The position numbers were made by a program, and so were the translations under genes. The notes under the pieces are model-generated. The model was not told the DNA's origin. It ran no database searches and saw only the letters and a program-made list of their open reading frames with translations. A DNA stretch of 64,000 bases from DASCOT01 sp965197275 (GTDB taxonomy: Bacteria > Acidobacteriota > UBA890 > WLXD01): positions 248,001 through 312,000 of the forward strand of contig CBDAMQ010000026.1 of assembly GCA_965197275.1 (NCBI GenBank), in the 5' to 3' direction. Below, in pieces: positions 44,808-52,747 of this stretch (position 1 is the stretch's first letter; each line of letters starts with the position of its first letter).

Positions 44808-44978
44808 TTGATTCATTTCCTTTTTCTCGTTCTGTTCTGCCTGGCGGTGGGCCTGGTGCTGGGCGCGATGCTGCGCCACGATCCGCGCGACGCAGTGGTG
44901 TTGGCGGGCTGGATCGCAGCCGGGATGGTCGGCGTCGCCTACGTGATGTCGTGGCTGATGTTCTTCTTGCCTGTCTGA
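44808..44978 (+). CDS. Small 56-residue two-helix membrane protein
   Basis: A TTG codon directly after the TAG stop at 44805-44807 opens a 56-codon frame. The product starts MIHFLFLVLFCLAVGLVLGA (helix 1), has a short polar turn (MLRHDPRDA) and a second helix (VVLAGWIAAGMVGVAYVMSW), ending LMFFLPV. The turn has positive and negative residues like a true hairpin membrane protein. It fills the gap between DUF6677 and VanZ exactly and overlaps VanZ by 28 bases. I do not recognise a family; it could be a partner of the DUF6677 protein. Confidence 0.6.
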   Translation: MIHFLFLVLFCLAVGLVLGAMLRHDPRDAVVLAGWIAAGMVGVAYVMSWLMFFLPV

Positions 44979-45361
44979 GCTCAGCTCGCTGGCTGCCGGC
45001 GATCGCAGTCGCCAGCGGCATTTTCTGGCTCTCACACCAGCCAGCCCAGGACTTGCCGGGGACGGGCATCGACAAGCTCGAGCACGCGTTCGCCTACGGG
45101 GTCCTGGCGGTTGCGCTCTGGCTCGGGCAGGCGGGCCGCCTCCGGGCGCCACTGGGCGCGCGTCGGCGGGGTGTCATCACGGTGGTCGTTGCGGCGCTGT
45201 ACGGCGTGTCTGATGAGTTTCATCAGAGCTTCATTGCCGGTCGTGATCCCTCGGGGTACGACTGGATTGCCGACCTCGTGGGGGCCTCGTTAGCTGTTGC
45301 CACCCTGCTCTGGGTGTCGTTTGCCGGCTCCCGAGACGTATGGGAGAATCCAAGTCGGTGA
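44951..45361 (+). CDS. VanZ-like membrane protein
   Basis: A 136-residue protein with about four membrane segments. The VanZ family pattern is clear: FWLSHQPAQDLP, DKLEHAFAYGVLAVALW, AALYGVSDEFHQSFIAGRDPSGYDWIADLVGASL. VanZ-like proteins are membrane proteins of poorly known role; VanZ gives low teicoplanin resistance. The GTG at 44951 is the only plausible in-frame start before the conserved part and lies in the end of the 56-codon gene. Confidence 0.8.
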   Translation: MADVLLACLSSARWLPAIAVASGIFWLSHQPAQDLPGTGIDKLEHAFAYGVLAVALWLGQAGRLRAPLGARRRGVITVVVAALYGVSDEFHQSFIAGRDPSGYDWIADLVGASLAVATLLWVSFAGSRDVWENPSR

Positions 45362-45503
45362 CGAGCCATGGCGGCCCCTCGGCGACCGCCACCAGCCGCG
45401 CCGCCGTCCAACCCCGGATGGGGCTTTGGCGGCCGCCCGCTCGCACTGGATTCCGATTCCGCCTCGGTGGGCGCTTTCTCGGCCTGAAACGAAGGAGAGC
45501 TCG

Positions 45504-46685
45504 ATGAGCCGCGACCTATGGATCCTGGAGGGCGCGCGCACCCCCATGCGACGCTTTCTCGGCGACTTTGCGCAAACCTCTGCTATTGACCTGTGCAGCG
45601 TGGCGACGCGAGCGGCGGTGGAACGATCTGGCGTGGGTGCGGACGACATCGGGCACGTCGTCGTCGGCAACGCCATGCAGACGTCGAGCGATGCACTCTA
45701 CGGAGCGCGGCACGTAGCCCTGAAGGCCGGTCTGCCCGAGCAGACCCCGGCGCTGACGGTGAATCGTCTCTGCGGCTCGGGCATCCAGTCGATCATCTCG
45801 ATTGCCCAGCTGGTACTCATGGAGGAGATCGAGTGCGGCGTCGCTGCCGGCATGGAGAACATGACCATGTCACCGCACGTGATCTACGGCGCGCGCCAGG
45901 GCTTCCGTTTGGGCAGTGCCGAGATGAAAGATTCGTTGCTGGAATCCCTCATGGATCCGTATTGCGGCTGCACGATGTCGACGACCTCCGACAACCTCGC
46001 GCGCCAGTACGGCATCAGCCGCGAGCTGCAGGATGAGTTCGCACTGCAGAGTCAGCAGAAGGCTCATGCTGCACAACAGGCAGGCCGGCTGGCGGAGGAG
46101 ATCGTGTCCGTCGAGATCAAGAAGCGCGGCAAGACCATGACCATCGACGCCGACGACCACCTACGCCCCGACACCACCCTCGAAGGCCTGGCCTCGTTGC
46201 CGACGGCGTTCGGAGGAGAGTCGTTCGTGAGCGCCGGCAACGCCAGCGGCATGGTTGACGGCGCGGCGGCGATGGTGGTCGCGGAGGCGAGCTGGGCCCG
46301 CGAGCACGGACTTGACTGCCTGGGTCGCATCGTGTCGTGGGCCACGGTTGGCGTGGATCCGAGCATCATGGGCATCGGACCCGTTCCGGCAACGCAGACG
46401 GCTCTGCAGCGAGCCGGCTGGCAGCTCGCCGACGTCGACGTGATCGAGGTCAACGAGGCCTTCGCCGGCCAGTACCTGGCCGTGGAGCAGGAGCTCGGCC
46501 TCGATCGGAGCAAGGTCAACGTCAACGGTGGCGCCATCGCTCTCGGCCATCCGCTCGGCGCAACGGGCACCCGCATCACCTACAGCGCGCTGCGGGAGCT
46601 TCGTCGCCGCGGCGGCGGCAGGGCGGTGGCAACCGCATGTATCGGTGGCGGGCAGGGCATCGCCATCTGCATCCACGCCGACTGA
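45504..46685 (+). CDS. Acetyl-CoA C-acyltransferase (thiolase II type)
   Basis: A 393-residue thiolase condensing or cleaving acetoacetyl-CoA or longer 3-ketoacyl-CoA. The nucleophile Cys90 is in VNRLCGSGIQS, the His in GGAIALGHPLGATG, and the second Cys in TACIGGGQG. The ATG at 45504 has AAGGAGAGC upstream. It starts a group with 3-hydroxybutyryl-CoA dehydrogenase and a DRE-TIM metallolyase. The preceding 142-base gap shows only a small CCCC/GGGG hairpin at about 45413-45424. Confidence 0.93.
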   Translation: MSRDLWILEGARTPMRRFLGDFAQTSAIDLCSVATRAAVERSGVGADDIGHVVVGNAMQTSSDALYGARHVALKAGLPEQTPALTVNRLCGSGIQSIISIAQLVLMEEIECGVAAGMENMTMSPHVIYGARQGFRLGSAEMKDSLLESLMDPYCGCTMSTTSDNLARQYGISRELQDEFALQSQQKAHAAQQAGRLAEEIVSVEIKKRGKTMTIDADDHLRPDTTLEGLASLPTAFGGESFVSAGNASGMVDGAAAMVVAEASWAREHGLDCLGRIVSWATVGVDPSIMGIGPVPATQTALQRAGWQLADVDVIEVNEAFAGQYLAVEQELGLDRSKVNVNGGAIALGHPLGATGTRITYSALRELRRRGGGRAVATACIGGGQGIAICIHAD

Positions 46686-46706
46686 AGGCTTTACGAGGGA
46701 TCAGGA

Positions 46707-47561
46707 ATGTCAATCGAAAGGGTCGGCGTGGTCGGATGCGGTCTCATGGGCAGCGGCATCGCGCAGGTCTGTGCGCAGGCAGGCTATGCGACCGTGGTCC
46801 GCGAGGTCAGTGATCAGTTGCTCGATGATGGCCTGGGACGGATCCGTGGCTTTCTCGCCAAGGGTGTGGAGCGTGGAAAGACAACCCAGGAGGACGTCGA
46901 TGAAATCCTCGGCCGACTGCAGGGGACAACTGCTCTGGAGGACCTGGCCGACTGCGACCTGATCGTCGAAGCGATAACTGAAGATATCGATGCCAAGCGC
47001 GAGACGTACACGGCGCTCGACCAAGCCTGCAAGGACTCCACTATCTTCGCCAGCAACACGTCTTCGCTGAGCATCACCGAGATGGCTGTGATCACCAAGC
47101 GGCCAGACCGATTCATCGGCCTGCACTTCTTCAATCCGGTGCCCTTGATGAAGCTCGTCGAAGTCGTTTACACGTTGTTGACCGATGAGGCCGTGCTTGA
47201 CGCCGGACGCGCCTTCGGCGAATCGATCGGCAAGACACCGGTGGTGGCGAAGGATCGAACCGGCTTCATCGTCAATCGCCTGCTGGTGCCCTACATGCTG
47301 GAGGCGATTCGTGTATTGGACGAGGGGCTGGCGTCGGCCGAAGACATCGACAACGCCATGAAGCTCGGCTGCGGATACCCGATGGGGCCGTTCACGTTGC
47401 TCGATTTCGTCGGCCTGGACACCACCTACTACATCGCCAACATCATGTACGACGAGTTCCGCGCACCGCACTTCGCGCCCCCGCCACTACTGAAGCGCAT
47501 GGTTCTGGCCGGTCACTACGGCCGCAAGAGCGGGCGCGGGTTCTACGACTACAATGGCTAG
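46707..47561 (+). CDS. 3-hydroxybutyryl-CoA dehydrogenase
   Basis: A 284-residue NAD(P) enzyme of the 3HCDH family. It has the Rossmann motif VGVVGCGLMGSGIAQVCAQAG at the N-terminus, FASNTSSLSITEMA, then GLHFFNPVPLMKLVEVV with the catalytic His. The C-terminal helical domain is KDRTGFIVNRLLVPYM and ends in GRKSGRGFYDYNG. It reduces acetoacetyl-CoA or oxidises 3-hydroxybutyryl-CoA. It lies 21 bases after the thiolase. Confidence 0.94.
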   Translation: MSIERVGVVGCGLMGSGIAQVCAQAGYATVVREVSDQLLDDGLGRIRGFLAKGVERGKTTQEDVDEILGRLQGTTALEDLADCDLIVEAITEDIDAKRETYTALDQACKDSTIFASNTSSLSITEMAVITKRPDRFIGLHFFNPVPLMKLVEVVYTLLTDEAVLDAGRAFGESIGKTPVVAKDRTGFIVNRLLVPYMLEAIRVLDEGLASAEDIDNAMKLGCGYPMGPFTLLDFVGLDTTYYIANIMYDEFRAPHFAPPPLLKRMVLAGHYGRKSGRGFYDYNG

Positions 47562-47567
47562 CCGCCG

Positions 47568-48791
47568 ATGACCCTCGACGAGAGCGAGCTCATATACGAC
47601 TGGAACGAGACCCCGGACGCGACGACTGTGTCGACGGTCGAGTTCAACGACGAGACGCTGCGCGACGGGTTGCAGTCGCCTTCGGTGATCGATCCGGCCA
47701 TCGACACCAAGCTGCGGATCTTGCACTTGATCGCCAGTCTGGGAATCCGCGGCGCGAATCTCGGGCTCCCGGCTGCTTCCGAGCGCCAGCGCAACGACGT
47801 CAGTCGCTTGGCGCAGGAGATCCGGGATCAAAAGCTGCAAGTGCAGCCGAATTGCGCCGCGCGCACGGCGATTGTCGACATCGAGCCGATCTGCGATATC
47901 GCCGATGAGGTCGGTATTCCGATCGAGGTGGCGTGCTTCATTGGCTCCAGCCCCATTCGACAGTTCGCCGAGGATTGGGGTCTGGACCGCATGCTGGAGC
48001 GCACCGCAGAGGCCGTTGGCTACGCCACCGGCCGGGGGCAGCCGGTGATGTACGTCACCGAGGACACCACGCGCTCGCAGCCGGAGGCCATTCGCGCCCT
48101 CTACACCGCGGCGATCGAACACGGGGCGAGGCGCATCTGTGTGTGTGACACCGTGGGGCACTCGACGCCACGCGGGGTGAGGACGTTGCTCCGGTTCGTC
48201 CAGCAAGTGGTCGCCGATACCGGCGAGACGGTGAAGATCGACTGGCATGGCCACCGCGACCGCGCCATGGACGTCGCCAACACCATGGCGGCTATAGAGG
48301 TCGGCGCCGACCGGGTTCACGGGACGGCGTTGGGGATCGGTGAGCGATCGGGCAACACGCCGATCGACTTGGTGCTGGTGAACTGCGCGCTCGAAGGCAT
48401 CATCGACAACGATCTGTCCCAACTCGGCAAATACTGCGAGCTGGTGTCCAGGGCAACCGGTCGGCCGATCCCCGACAATTACCCGGTCGTCGGGCCTGAC
48501 GCCTTCCGCACCGCTACCGGGGTGCACGCTTCGGCTCTCATCAAGGCACAGGCGAAGGGTGATTCGTGGCTCGCCGACCGGGTTTATTCAGGCGTTCCCG
48601 CAAGCCTGGTCGGGCGCCGGCAGCAAATCGATATCGGACCCATGAGCGGCGCTTCGAACGTTATCTGCTGGCTCAGGCACTTCCACATCGAGCCCACCGA
48701 CGCCCGTGTCACAGCGCTGATCGAGGCGGCGAAGGAATCCGATCACGTGCTGTCGCAGGACGAGATCCTCGCTGTCCTCGCCGCCTGCTGA
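47568..48791 (+). CDS. DRE-TIM metallolyase, isopropylmalate/homocitrate synthase-like
   Basis: A 407-residue protein with a TIM barrel of the 2-isopropylmalate synthase/HMG-CoA lyase superfamily. FNDETLRDGLQSP (26-38) holds the metal-binding Asp and catalytic Arg; DWHGHRDRAMDVAN has the HxH metal pair (227, 229), and GERSGNTPIDLVLVN is LeuA-like. The GLQ triad is more like HMG-CoA lyases than the GEQ of LeuA. There is no C-terminal LeuA leucine-binding domain. It lies 6 bases after the hydroxybutyryl-CoA dehydrogenase, so an acyl-CoA condensation or cleavage role is possible; the substrate is unknown. Confidence 0.75.
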   Translation: MTLDESELIYDWNETPDATTVSTVEFNDETLRDGLQSPSVIDPAIDTKLRILHLIASLGIRGANLGLPAASERQRNDVSRLAQEIRDQKLQVQPNCAARTAIVDIEPICDIADEVGIPIEVACFIGSSPIRQFAEDWGLDRMLERTAEAVGYATGRGQPVMYVTEDTTRSQPEAIRALYTAAIEHGARRICVCDTVGHSTPRGVRTLLRFVQQVVADTGETVKIDWHGHRDRAMDVANTMAAIEVGADRVHGTALGIGERSGNTPIDLVLVNCALEGIIDNDLSQLGKYCELVSRATGRPIPDNYPVVGPDAFRTATGVHASALIKAQAKGDSWLADRVYSGVPASLVGRRQQIDIGPMSGASNVICWLRHFHIEPTDARVTALIEAAKESDHVLSQDEILAVLAAC

Positions 48792-48797
48792 GGGCGG

Positions 48798-49838
48798 TCA
48801 GAAGCTCAGATCGATGGTCACCGGCACGAGCGTGAACGAGCTAGCGAATACCAGGAACGCCAGCACCAACAGCAGCGATCGCGTCAGGCCGAGGCTCCCC
48901 TCGAAGGTCAACGGGCGAGGGTGGCGCGTCCCCAGCACGAACAACACCAGGAATGCGAAGACCAACCACCCGCTGAAGTAACGGAACCCGGCAAAGACCA
49001 TCGCCAGCACGACCAGCAAGGACACTGCGCGGTGCAGGCGGGGAGTGATCGCGTACAACAGGTGCCCACCGTCGAGCTGCCCTACCGGCAGCAAGTTCAT
49101 CGCGGTCACCAGCAACGCGAACCAGCCGACGAACGCCAACGGGTGTGCCAGTAGGGTTTGTCCGGGGACCATCGGCGGCGCGAAGATGATGCTCAGAGGC
49201 GCCCAGATCAACGGTTCCCCCATGGAGATGGTCCCGGCGCCGAGGTCCTGGAGATCCACCACGCGCGACTGCGCCATTCCCACCGCGAGGATAGGCAGCG
49301 CTGCAGCGAAGCCGGCCAACGGTCCTGCTATGGCGACGTCGAACAGCGCTCGGCGGCTCTTGATTGGGGCCACGATCCGTATGACCGCCCCCATGGTTCC
49401 GGGCAGCAGAACGAGGCCGGGCACTGGTGGTATCGGAATGAAGTAGGGGAGGGTGGCGGCGATCCCGTAATAGCGACAGGCCAAGTAATGCCCCATTTCG
49501 TGCGCCAGCAGAAACGCGATGACGGCGAGCCCGTAGGGCAGCCCGGCGAGCCAGAGCAACGGCTCCGAGAGGGGGTTGAGCGTGATCAGATCATCCAGAT
49601 AGTAGGCCTGATACTGGATGAATCCCCAGTAGCTGGTGGTCAGAACGGTCAGCGCGAACAGCACTGTATGGCGCCGACTGCGCGCCGGCCACAGCGGTGT
49701 CAGCTCCGGGGTTGATGGCGCCAGCTCTTGCGCTTCATACGGACTCTCTGGACGCGACACAGCCGGAGGCTCCGGCGGTGGCCAATCCGAGGAGGGCCAG
49801 GGTCCGGAGGACGGAGAGAAGGACTCGTCGCGGCTCAT
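48798..49838 (-). CDS. Site-2 protease family membrane metalloprotease (M50)
   Basis: A 346-residue protein. A Pro/Ser-rich cytoplasmic N-terminus (1-50) is followed by about seven or eight membrane helices. The zinc motif HEMGHYLA (HExxH) is in the third helix, and NLLPVGQLDGGH supplies the third ligand Asp (NxxPxxxxDG). It resembles S2P-like enzymes with PPVPGLVLLPGTMGAVIRI after the active site. It may release membrane-bound regulators. The ATG at 49838 is preceded by the HU gene end, 20 bases upstream. It converges with the metallolyase with a 6-base gap. Confidence 0.88.
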   Translation of the reverse strand: MSRDESFSPSSGPWPSSDWPPPEPPAVSRPESPYEAQELAPSTPELTPLWPARSRRHTVLFALTVLTTSYWGFIQYQAYYLDDLITLNPLSEPLLWLAGLPYGLAVIAFLLAHEMGHYLACRYYGIAATLPYFIPIPPVPGLVLLPGTMGAVIRIVAPIKSRRALFDVAIAGPLAGFAAALPILAVGMAQSRVVDLQDLGAGTISMGEPLIWAPLSIIFAPPMVPGQTLLAHPLAFVGWFALLVTAMNLLPVGQLDGGHLLYAITPRLHRAVSLLVVLAMVFAGFRYFSGWLVFAFLVLFVLGTRHPRPLTFEGSLGLTRSLLLVLAFLVFASSFTLVPVTIDLSF

Positions 49839-49857
49839 CTGGTGCGCAGCGCGCGAG

Positions 49858-50136
49858 TCAGAGGTCGGCAGGGAGGTTCGAAAGGTGCTTTCCAGGCTTG
49901 AAGCGCGTCGTCTTGCCCGCAGGGATCGCAACCTCTTCGCCGGTCCGCGGATTCCGCCCGATGCCGCTCTTGCGTGGCCGTACATCGAACACGCCGAATC
50001 CCCGCAGCTCGATTCGTTCTCCGCGAGCGAGCGCGTCCTTCACTGCTTGCAGGATGCGGTCGACTGCGCGCTCGGCCTGGATCTTGGGAATGCCGGTTGC
50101 GGCGGCGACGCGCTCGACGATATCTGCCTTGATCAT
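49858..50136 (-). CDS. HU/IHF-family DNA-binding protein
   Basis: A 92-residue histone-like protein. IKADIVERVAAATGIPKIQAERAVD forms the N-terminal helices, and ELRGFGVFDVRPRKSGIGRNPRTGE the DNA-bending arm with Pro at the tip (the RNPRTG element). It looks closest to IHF-beta-like HU proteins. ATG 50136 is supported by an extended -10 about 40 bases upstream. A second family member (51634-51918) could be its IHF partner. Confidence 0.92.
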   Translation of the reverse strand: MIKADIVERVAAATGIPKIQAERAVDRILQAVKDALARGERIELRGFGVFDVRPRKSGIGRNPRTGEEVAIPAGKTTRFKPGKHLSNLPADL

Positions 50137-50182
50137 GCAGCGTTCGGGGTCGAGTTGGACCGTTTCGAATGAAGGAAGTCGA

Positions 50183-50191
50183 AGCTTAGCA
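50183..50191 (-). promoter_or_regulatory. Extended -10 (TGCTAAGCT) for the HU/IHF gene
   Basis: On the minus strand TGCTAAGCT reads 50191-50183, leaving a leader of about 40 bases before the HU/IHF ATG at 50136. It lies in the 100-base divergent gap shared with der. The -35 is weak. Confidence 0.4.
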
Positions 50192-50236
50192 TAGTCTTTA
50201 CGACCTGCCGTTGACGCCCCTCCCGAGCCCCGGACG

Positions 50237-51592
50237 ATGCCCGAAGACCGCCTGCCCGAAGTTGTGATTGTCGGCCGTCCGAACGTCGGTAAGTCGACGC
50301 TGTTCAACCGCATCATCGGTCGACGGCAGGCCATCGTCGGCGCTGAGGCGGGCCTGACCCGAGACCGCCATATCGCCCCGGCCGAGTGGACCGGGCGCCA
50401 CTTCTTGCTCAGCGATACCGGGGGAGTGGAGTGGGAGTCCGCCGACGAGCTGCTCCGCAAGATCCAGGATCATGCTCTGTACGCAGTGGAAGACGCCGAT
50501 CTAGTGCTCTTCCTCGTCGATGTTCGTGAGGGCATGGTGCCCATCGAGGCGCGCATCGTCATGGAGCTGCGCCGGGGCATCCCGATGCTGCTGGTGGTCA
50601 ACAAGTGCGACACGGCCGAAATTGCCGCTTCGCGCACGTCGGAGTTCCACGAGCTCGGCATACAACCGGTGTTCGCCATCGCGGCGGAACACGGCGATGG
50701 TGTCGCCGATCTGCTCGACACCGTGATCGCCAGGTTGCCGGCGTCCGATGCCGAGCCCGACGCACTGCCGGACGGCACCGTCAGGGTGGCGGTGGTCGGG
50801 CGGCCGAACGTCGGAAAATCGTCGCTCGTGAACGCGATGCTGGGGCAGGAACGGGTCGTTGTCAGCGAGATCTCAGGTACGACGCGCGATGCCATCGACA
50901 CCCTGATGGTTCGCGACCAGCGTCCCTATCTTCTGATCGACACCGCCGGCATCCGTCGCGGCGGGCGCCGCGAGGGGTTCGCCGAGGTGATGAGCGTCAC
51001 CATCGCTCGACGTCGCATGCAGCGCGCTGACGTGGCACTGCTGGTGGTCGATGCAACCGTCGGGCTGACGCGCCAGGACGTCACCATAGCCGCGGAGGCA
51101 GGCGGCTCAGGATGTGCCGTTGTCGTGGTGGTCAACAAGTGGGATCTCGTTACTGCCCAGGGGCAGGCAACCGCCTGGCAGGGAGAGCTGCGCGATCGAA
51201 TGGGACGTATCGGGTTCGCCGAGATCGCCTTCACCTCGGCCAAAACGGGGCGCGCGGTCGACAGTCTGTTCGCGCGCATCGACCGCGTTCAGGCGAATCG
51301 CATGCGGCGCGTTCCCACCGCCGCCCTCAACACCCTGTTCGAGCGCCTCGAGCAACGAGGGGCTCAGGGTCCACCGGGGTCCCCACAGCTGAAATACCTT
51401 ACCCAAGCGGAGGTGGGGCCGCCGAGCTTCATCGTGTTCGTGAGCGGCGGCCGCCGCAAGCTTCCCGACAACTTCACGCGCTATCTAGAAAACCGCCTCC
51501 GCGCCGCCTTCGACTTCGGCGGAACGCCGGTGCGTGTGTGGGTCAAGCGCCGCCAGAAGGGCGACCGGAAGGGGTTGGAACGTAAGCTATAA
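50237..51592 (+). CDS. der: Ribosome-associated GTPase Der (EngA)
   Basis: A 451-residue tandem GTPase needed for 50S assembly. The first G domain has GRPNVGKSTLFNRI (about 12-25) and NKCD. The second has GRPNVGKSSLVNAML and NKWD, with DTAGIRR as switch II. The C-terminal KH-like domain ends in RVWVKRRQKGDRKG. Both G domains look complete. It stands alone between the divergent HU gene and the IHF-like gene. Confidence 0.96.
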   Translation: MPEDRLPEVVIVGRPNVGKSTLFNRIIGRRQAIVGAEAGLTRDRHIAPAEWTGRHFLLSDTGGVEWESADELLRKIQDHALYAVEDADLVLFLVDVREGMVPIEARIVMELRRGIPMLLVVNKCDTAEIAASRTSEFHELGIQPVFAIAAEHGDGVADLLDTVIARLPASDAEPDALPDGTVRVAVVGRPNVGKSSLVNAMLGQERVVVSEISGTTRDAIDTLMVRDQRPYLLIDTAGIRRGGRREGFAEVMSVTIARRRMQRADVALLVVDATVGLTRQDVTIAAEAGGSGCAVVVVVNKWDLVTAQGQATAWQGELRDRMGRIGFAEIAFTSAKTGRAVDSLFARIDRVQANRMRRVPTAALNTLFERLEQRGAQGPPGSPQLKYLTQAEVGPPSFIVFVSGGRRKLPDNFTRYLENRLRAAFDFGGTPVRVWVKRRQKGDRKGLERKL

Positions 51593-51633
51593 TCGCGTCA
51601 TAGTCAGCGGCTGAGTTGCACACCCAAGGCGTC

Positions 51634-51918
51634 ATGACGCTCACCAAGCGAGAGATCGCCCGCTCCATTCACGCGGCCGAGCCCTCGATCTCGATCAGCG
51701 AGGCGGTCAGGCTGGTCGACAAGCTGTTCGTGGTCTTGGAGCGTCGCCTCCAGCGCGGTGAAAAGGTCATGATCACCAACTTCGGCGTCTTCGAGGTGGT
51801 CGACCGCGCCCAACGCCGCGGAGTGAACCCAGCCACCGGCAAAAGCATGCTCATCCCGGCTCATCGAGCGGTCTCCTTCCACCCGGCACCGGCGCTGCTC
51901 GAGAGTATCAATGACTGA
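51634..51918 (+). CDS. IHF-alpha-like HU/IHF-family protein
   Basis: A 94-residue protein. The N-terminus LTKREIARSIHAAEPSISIS matches IHF-alpha. ITNFGVFEVVDRAQRRGVNPATGKSM is the arm with the Pro tip; HPAPALLESIN ends it. IHF-alpha next to a MerR-type gene and tRNA-Pro is an order I recall from Geobacter-type genomes. ATG 51634 has AAGG upstream; TTG 51616 adds 6 residues. It overlaps the MerR-like gene by 8 bases. Confidence 0.88.
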   Translation: MTLTKREIARSIHAAEPSISISEAVRLVDKLFVVLERRLQRGEKVMITNFGVFEVVDRAQRRGVNPATGKSMLIPAHRAVSFHPAPALLESIND

Positions 51919-52270
51919 GTCGACCGCGCTGGCGACCGGCTACCGGAAGGGTTTCTATCGCATGGGCGAGGTGTGCAGCCTGACCGACCTCGAGAGCCAT
52001 GTCCTGCGCTATTGGGAGCACGAGTTCCCGCAGCTGCGCCCGCGCAAGAGCCGCGGCGGTCAGCGCATGTACCGCCCCGACGATATCGAGCTCATCCTCC
52101 GAATCCGTGACCTGTTGCACCAGGAGGGGTACACCATCGCCGGGGCGCGACGACGGTTGCGATCAGAATCAACCGATTCCGCAGAACCGGATTCCGTGGC
52201 GCTGCTGGAGGACGCCCGGCGTGAGATCGACGCGATCTTGACCCTGCTGGAGGCCAATGACAAGCTCTGA
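51911..52270 (+). CDS. MerR-family transcriptional regulator
   Basis: A 119-residue protein. The winged helix (about 18-85) reads YRMGEVCSLTDLESHVLRYW, then EFPQLRPRKSRGGQRMYRPDDIELILRIRDLL, close to MerR/SoxR DNA-binding domains. A short coiled coil follows with no sensing Cys pair, so the ligand is unknown. It is translated with the IHF-like gene, and tRNA-Pro lies 32 bases downstream. Confidence 0.88.
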   Translation: MTESTALATGYRKGFYRMGEVCSLTDLESHVLRYWEHEFPQLRPRKSRGGQRMYRPDDIELILRIRDLLHQEGYTIAGARRRLRSESTDSAEPDSVALLEDARREIDAILTLLEANDKL

Positions 52271-52302
52271 TCGGGGCGGCCAAGACCACGCCGACCTCGC
52301 TT

Positions 52303-52376
52303 CGGGACGTGGCGCAGCTTGGTAGCGCACCTGACTGGGGGTCAGGGGGTCGGGAGTTCAAATCTCCCCGTCCCGA
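52303..52376 (+). tRNA. tRNA-Pro (anticodon GGG)
   Basis: Cloverleaf: acceptor CGGGACG/CGTCCCG with discriminator A, D arm GCGC/GCGC, anticodon stem CCTGA/TCAGG with loop CTGGGGG (anticodon GGG), T arm GGGAG/CTCCC with loop TTCAAAT. CCA is not encoded. No promoter is seen just upstream, so it may be read with the IHF-like and MerR-like genes. Confidence 0.95.
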
Positions 52377-52443
52377 CTTTAGATTCAACCGCTTACGGCG
52401 ATCGACGGGGAAGAGCGGGGTCGCCCAACGGCACCGGTCCGAG

Positions 52444-52462
52444 GATCGGTAGGCGACCGATC
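52444..52462 (+). repeat. Perfect 7-bp inverted repeat in the tRNA-Pro/Tat-fragment gap
   Basis: GATCGGT (52444-52450), five bases, then ACCGATC (52456-52462). It has no T run after it. Either a small operator or a hairpin; nothing else is recognised in 52377-52523 apart from GGGGGG just before the next ATG. Confidence 0.3.
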
Positions 52463-52523
52463 GTGACGCCTGCCTAACGGGGCCGCGGATGGCGTACCAT
52501 CGCGTGTCTCTTGGGGGGTACCG

Positions 52524-52670
52524 ATGACACTCGATCGACGTCAGTTCACGAAGCTCGCCGGCGCGGGCGCGGCGGTAACGGCCGTTGCCTGGCAGCAGGC
52601 ATACACTCCGGGTGGCGGTCTCGGTCGAGGTCACGGCGGAGTTAGCGGAAGCGGATGCGGTGGGGGATGA
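52524..52670 (+). pseudogene. Tat-signal fragment (48 codons)
   Basis: ATG 52524, with TTGGGGGG upstream as ribosome site, opens MTLDRRQFTKLAGAGAAVTA, a textbook twin-arginine signal (DRRQFTKLAG). It runs on for about 25 Gly-rich residues and stops at TGA 52668. No mature domain follows, so I read it as the front of a Tat-exported oxidoreductase-like gene cut off by decay or deletion. A real short secreted peptide is possible but less likely. Confidence 0.5.
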
Positions 52671-52747
52671 CGTCCAGGTGTACAGCGGCGAGTCACCGAC
52701 TAGATCTTCGCGTCCGTATCCCGTCGTTGAGTAGCCATGGTAGCGGT

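Noticed and set aside
45413..45424. CCCC/GGGG hairpin followed by CTTT after VanZ as terminator
   Set aside because: A 4-bp stem with three Ts is too weak to support.
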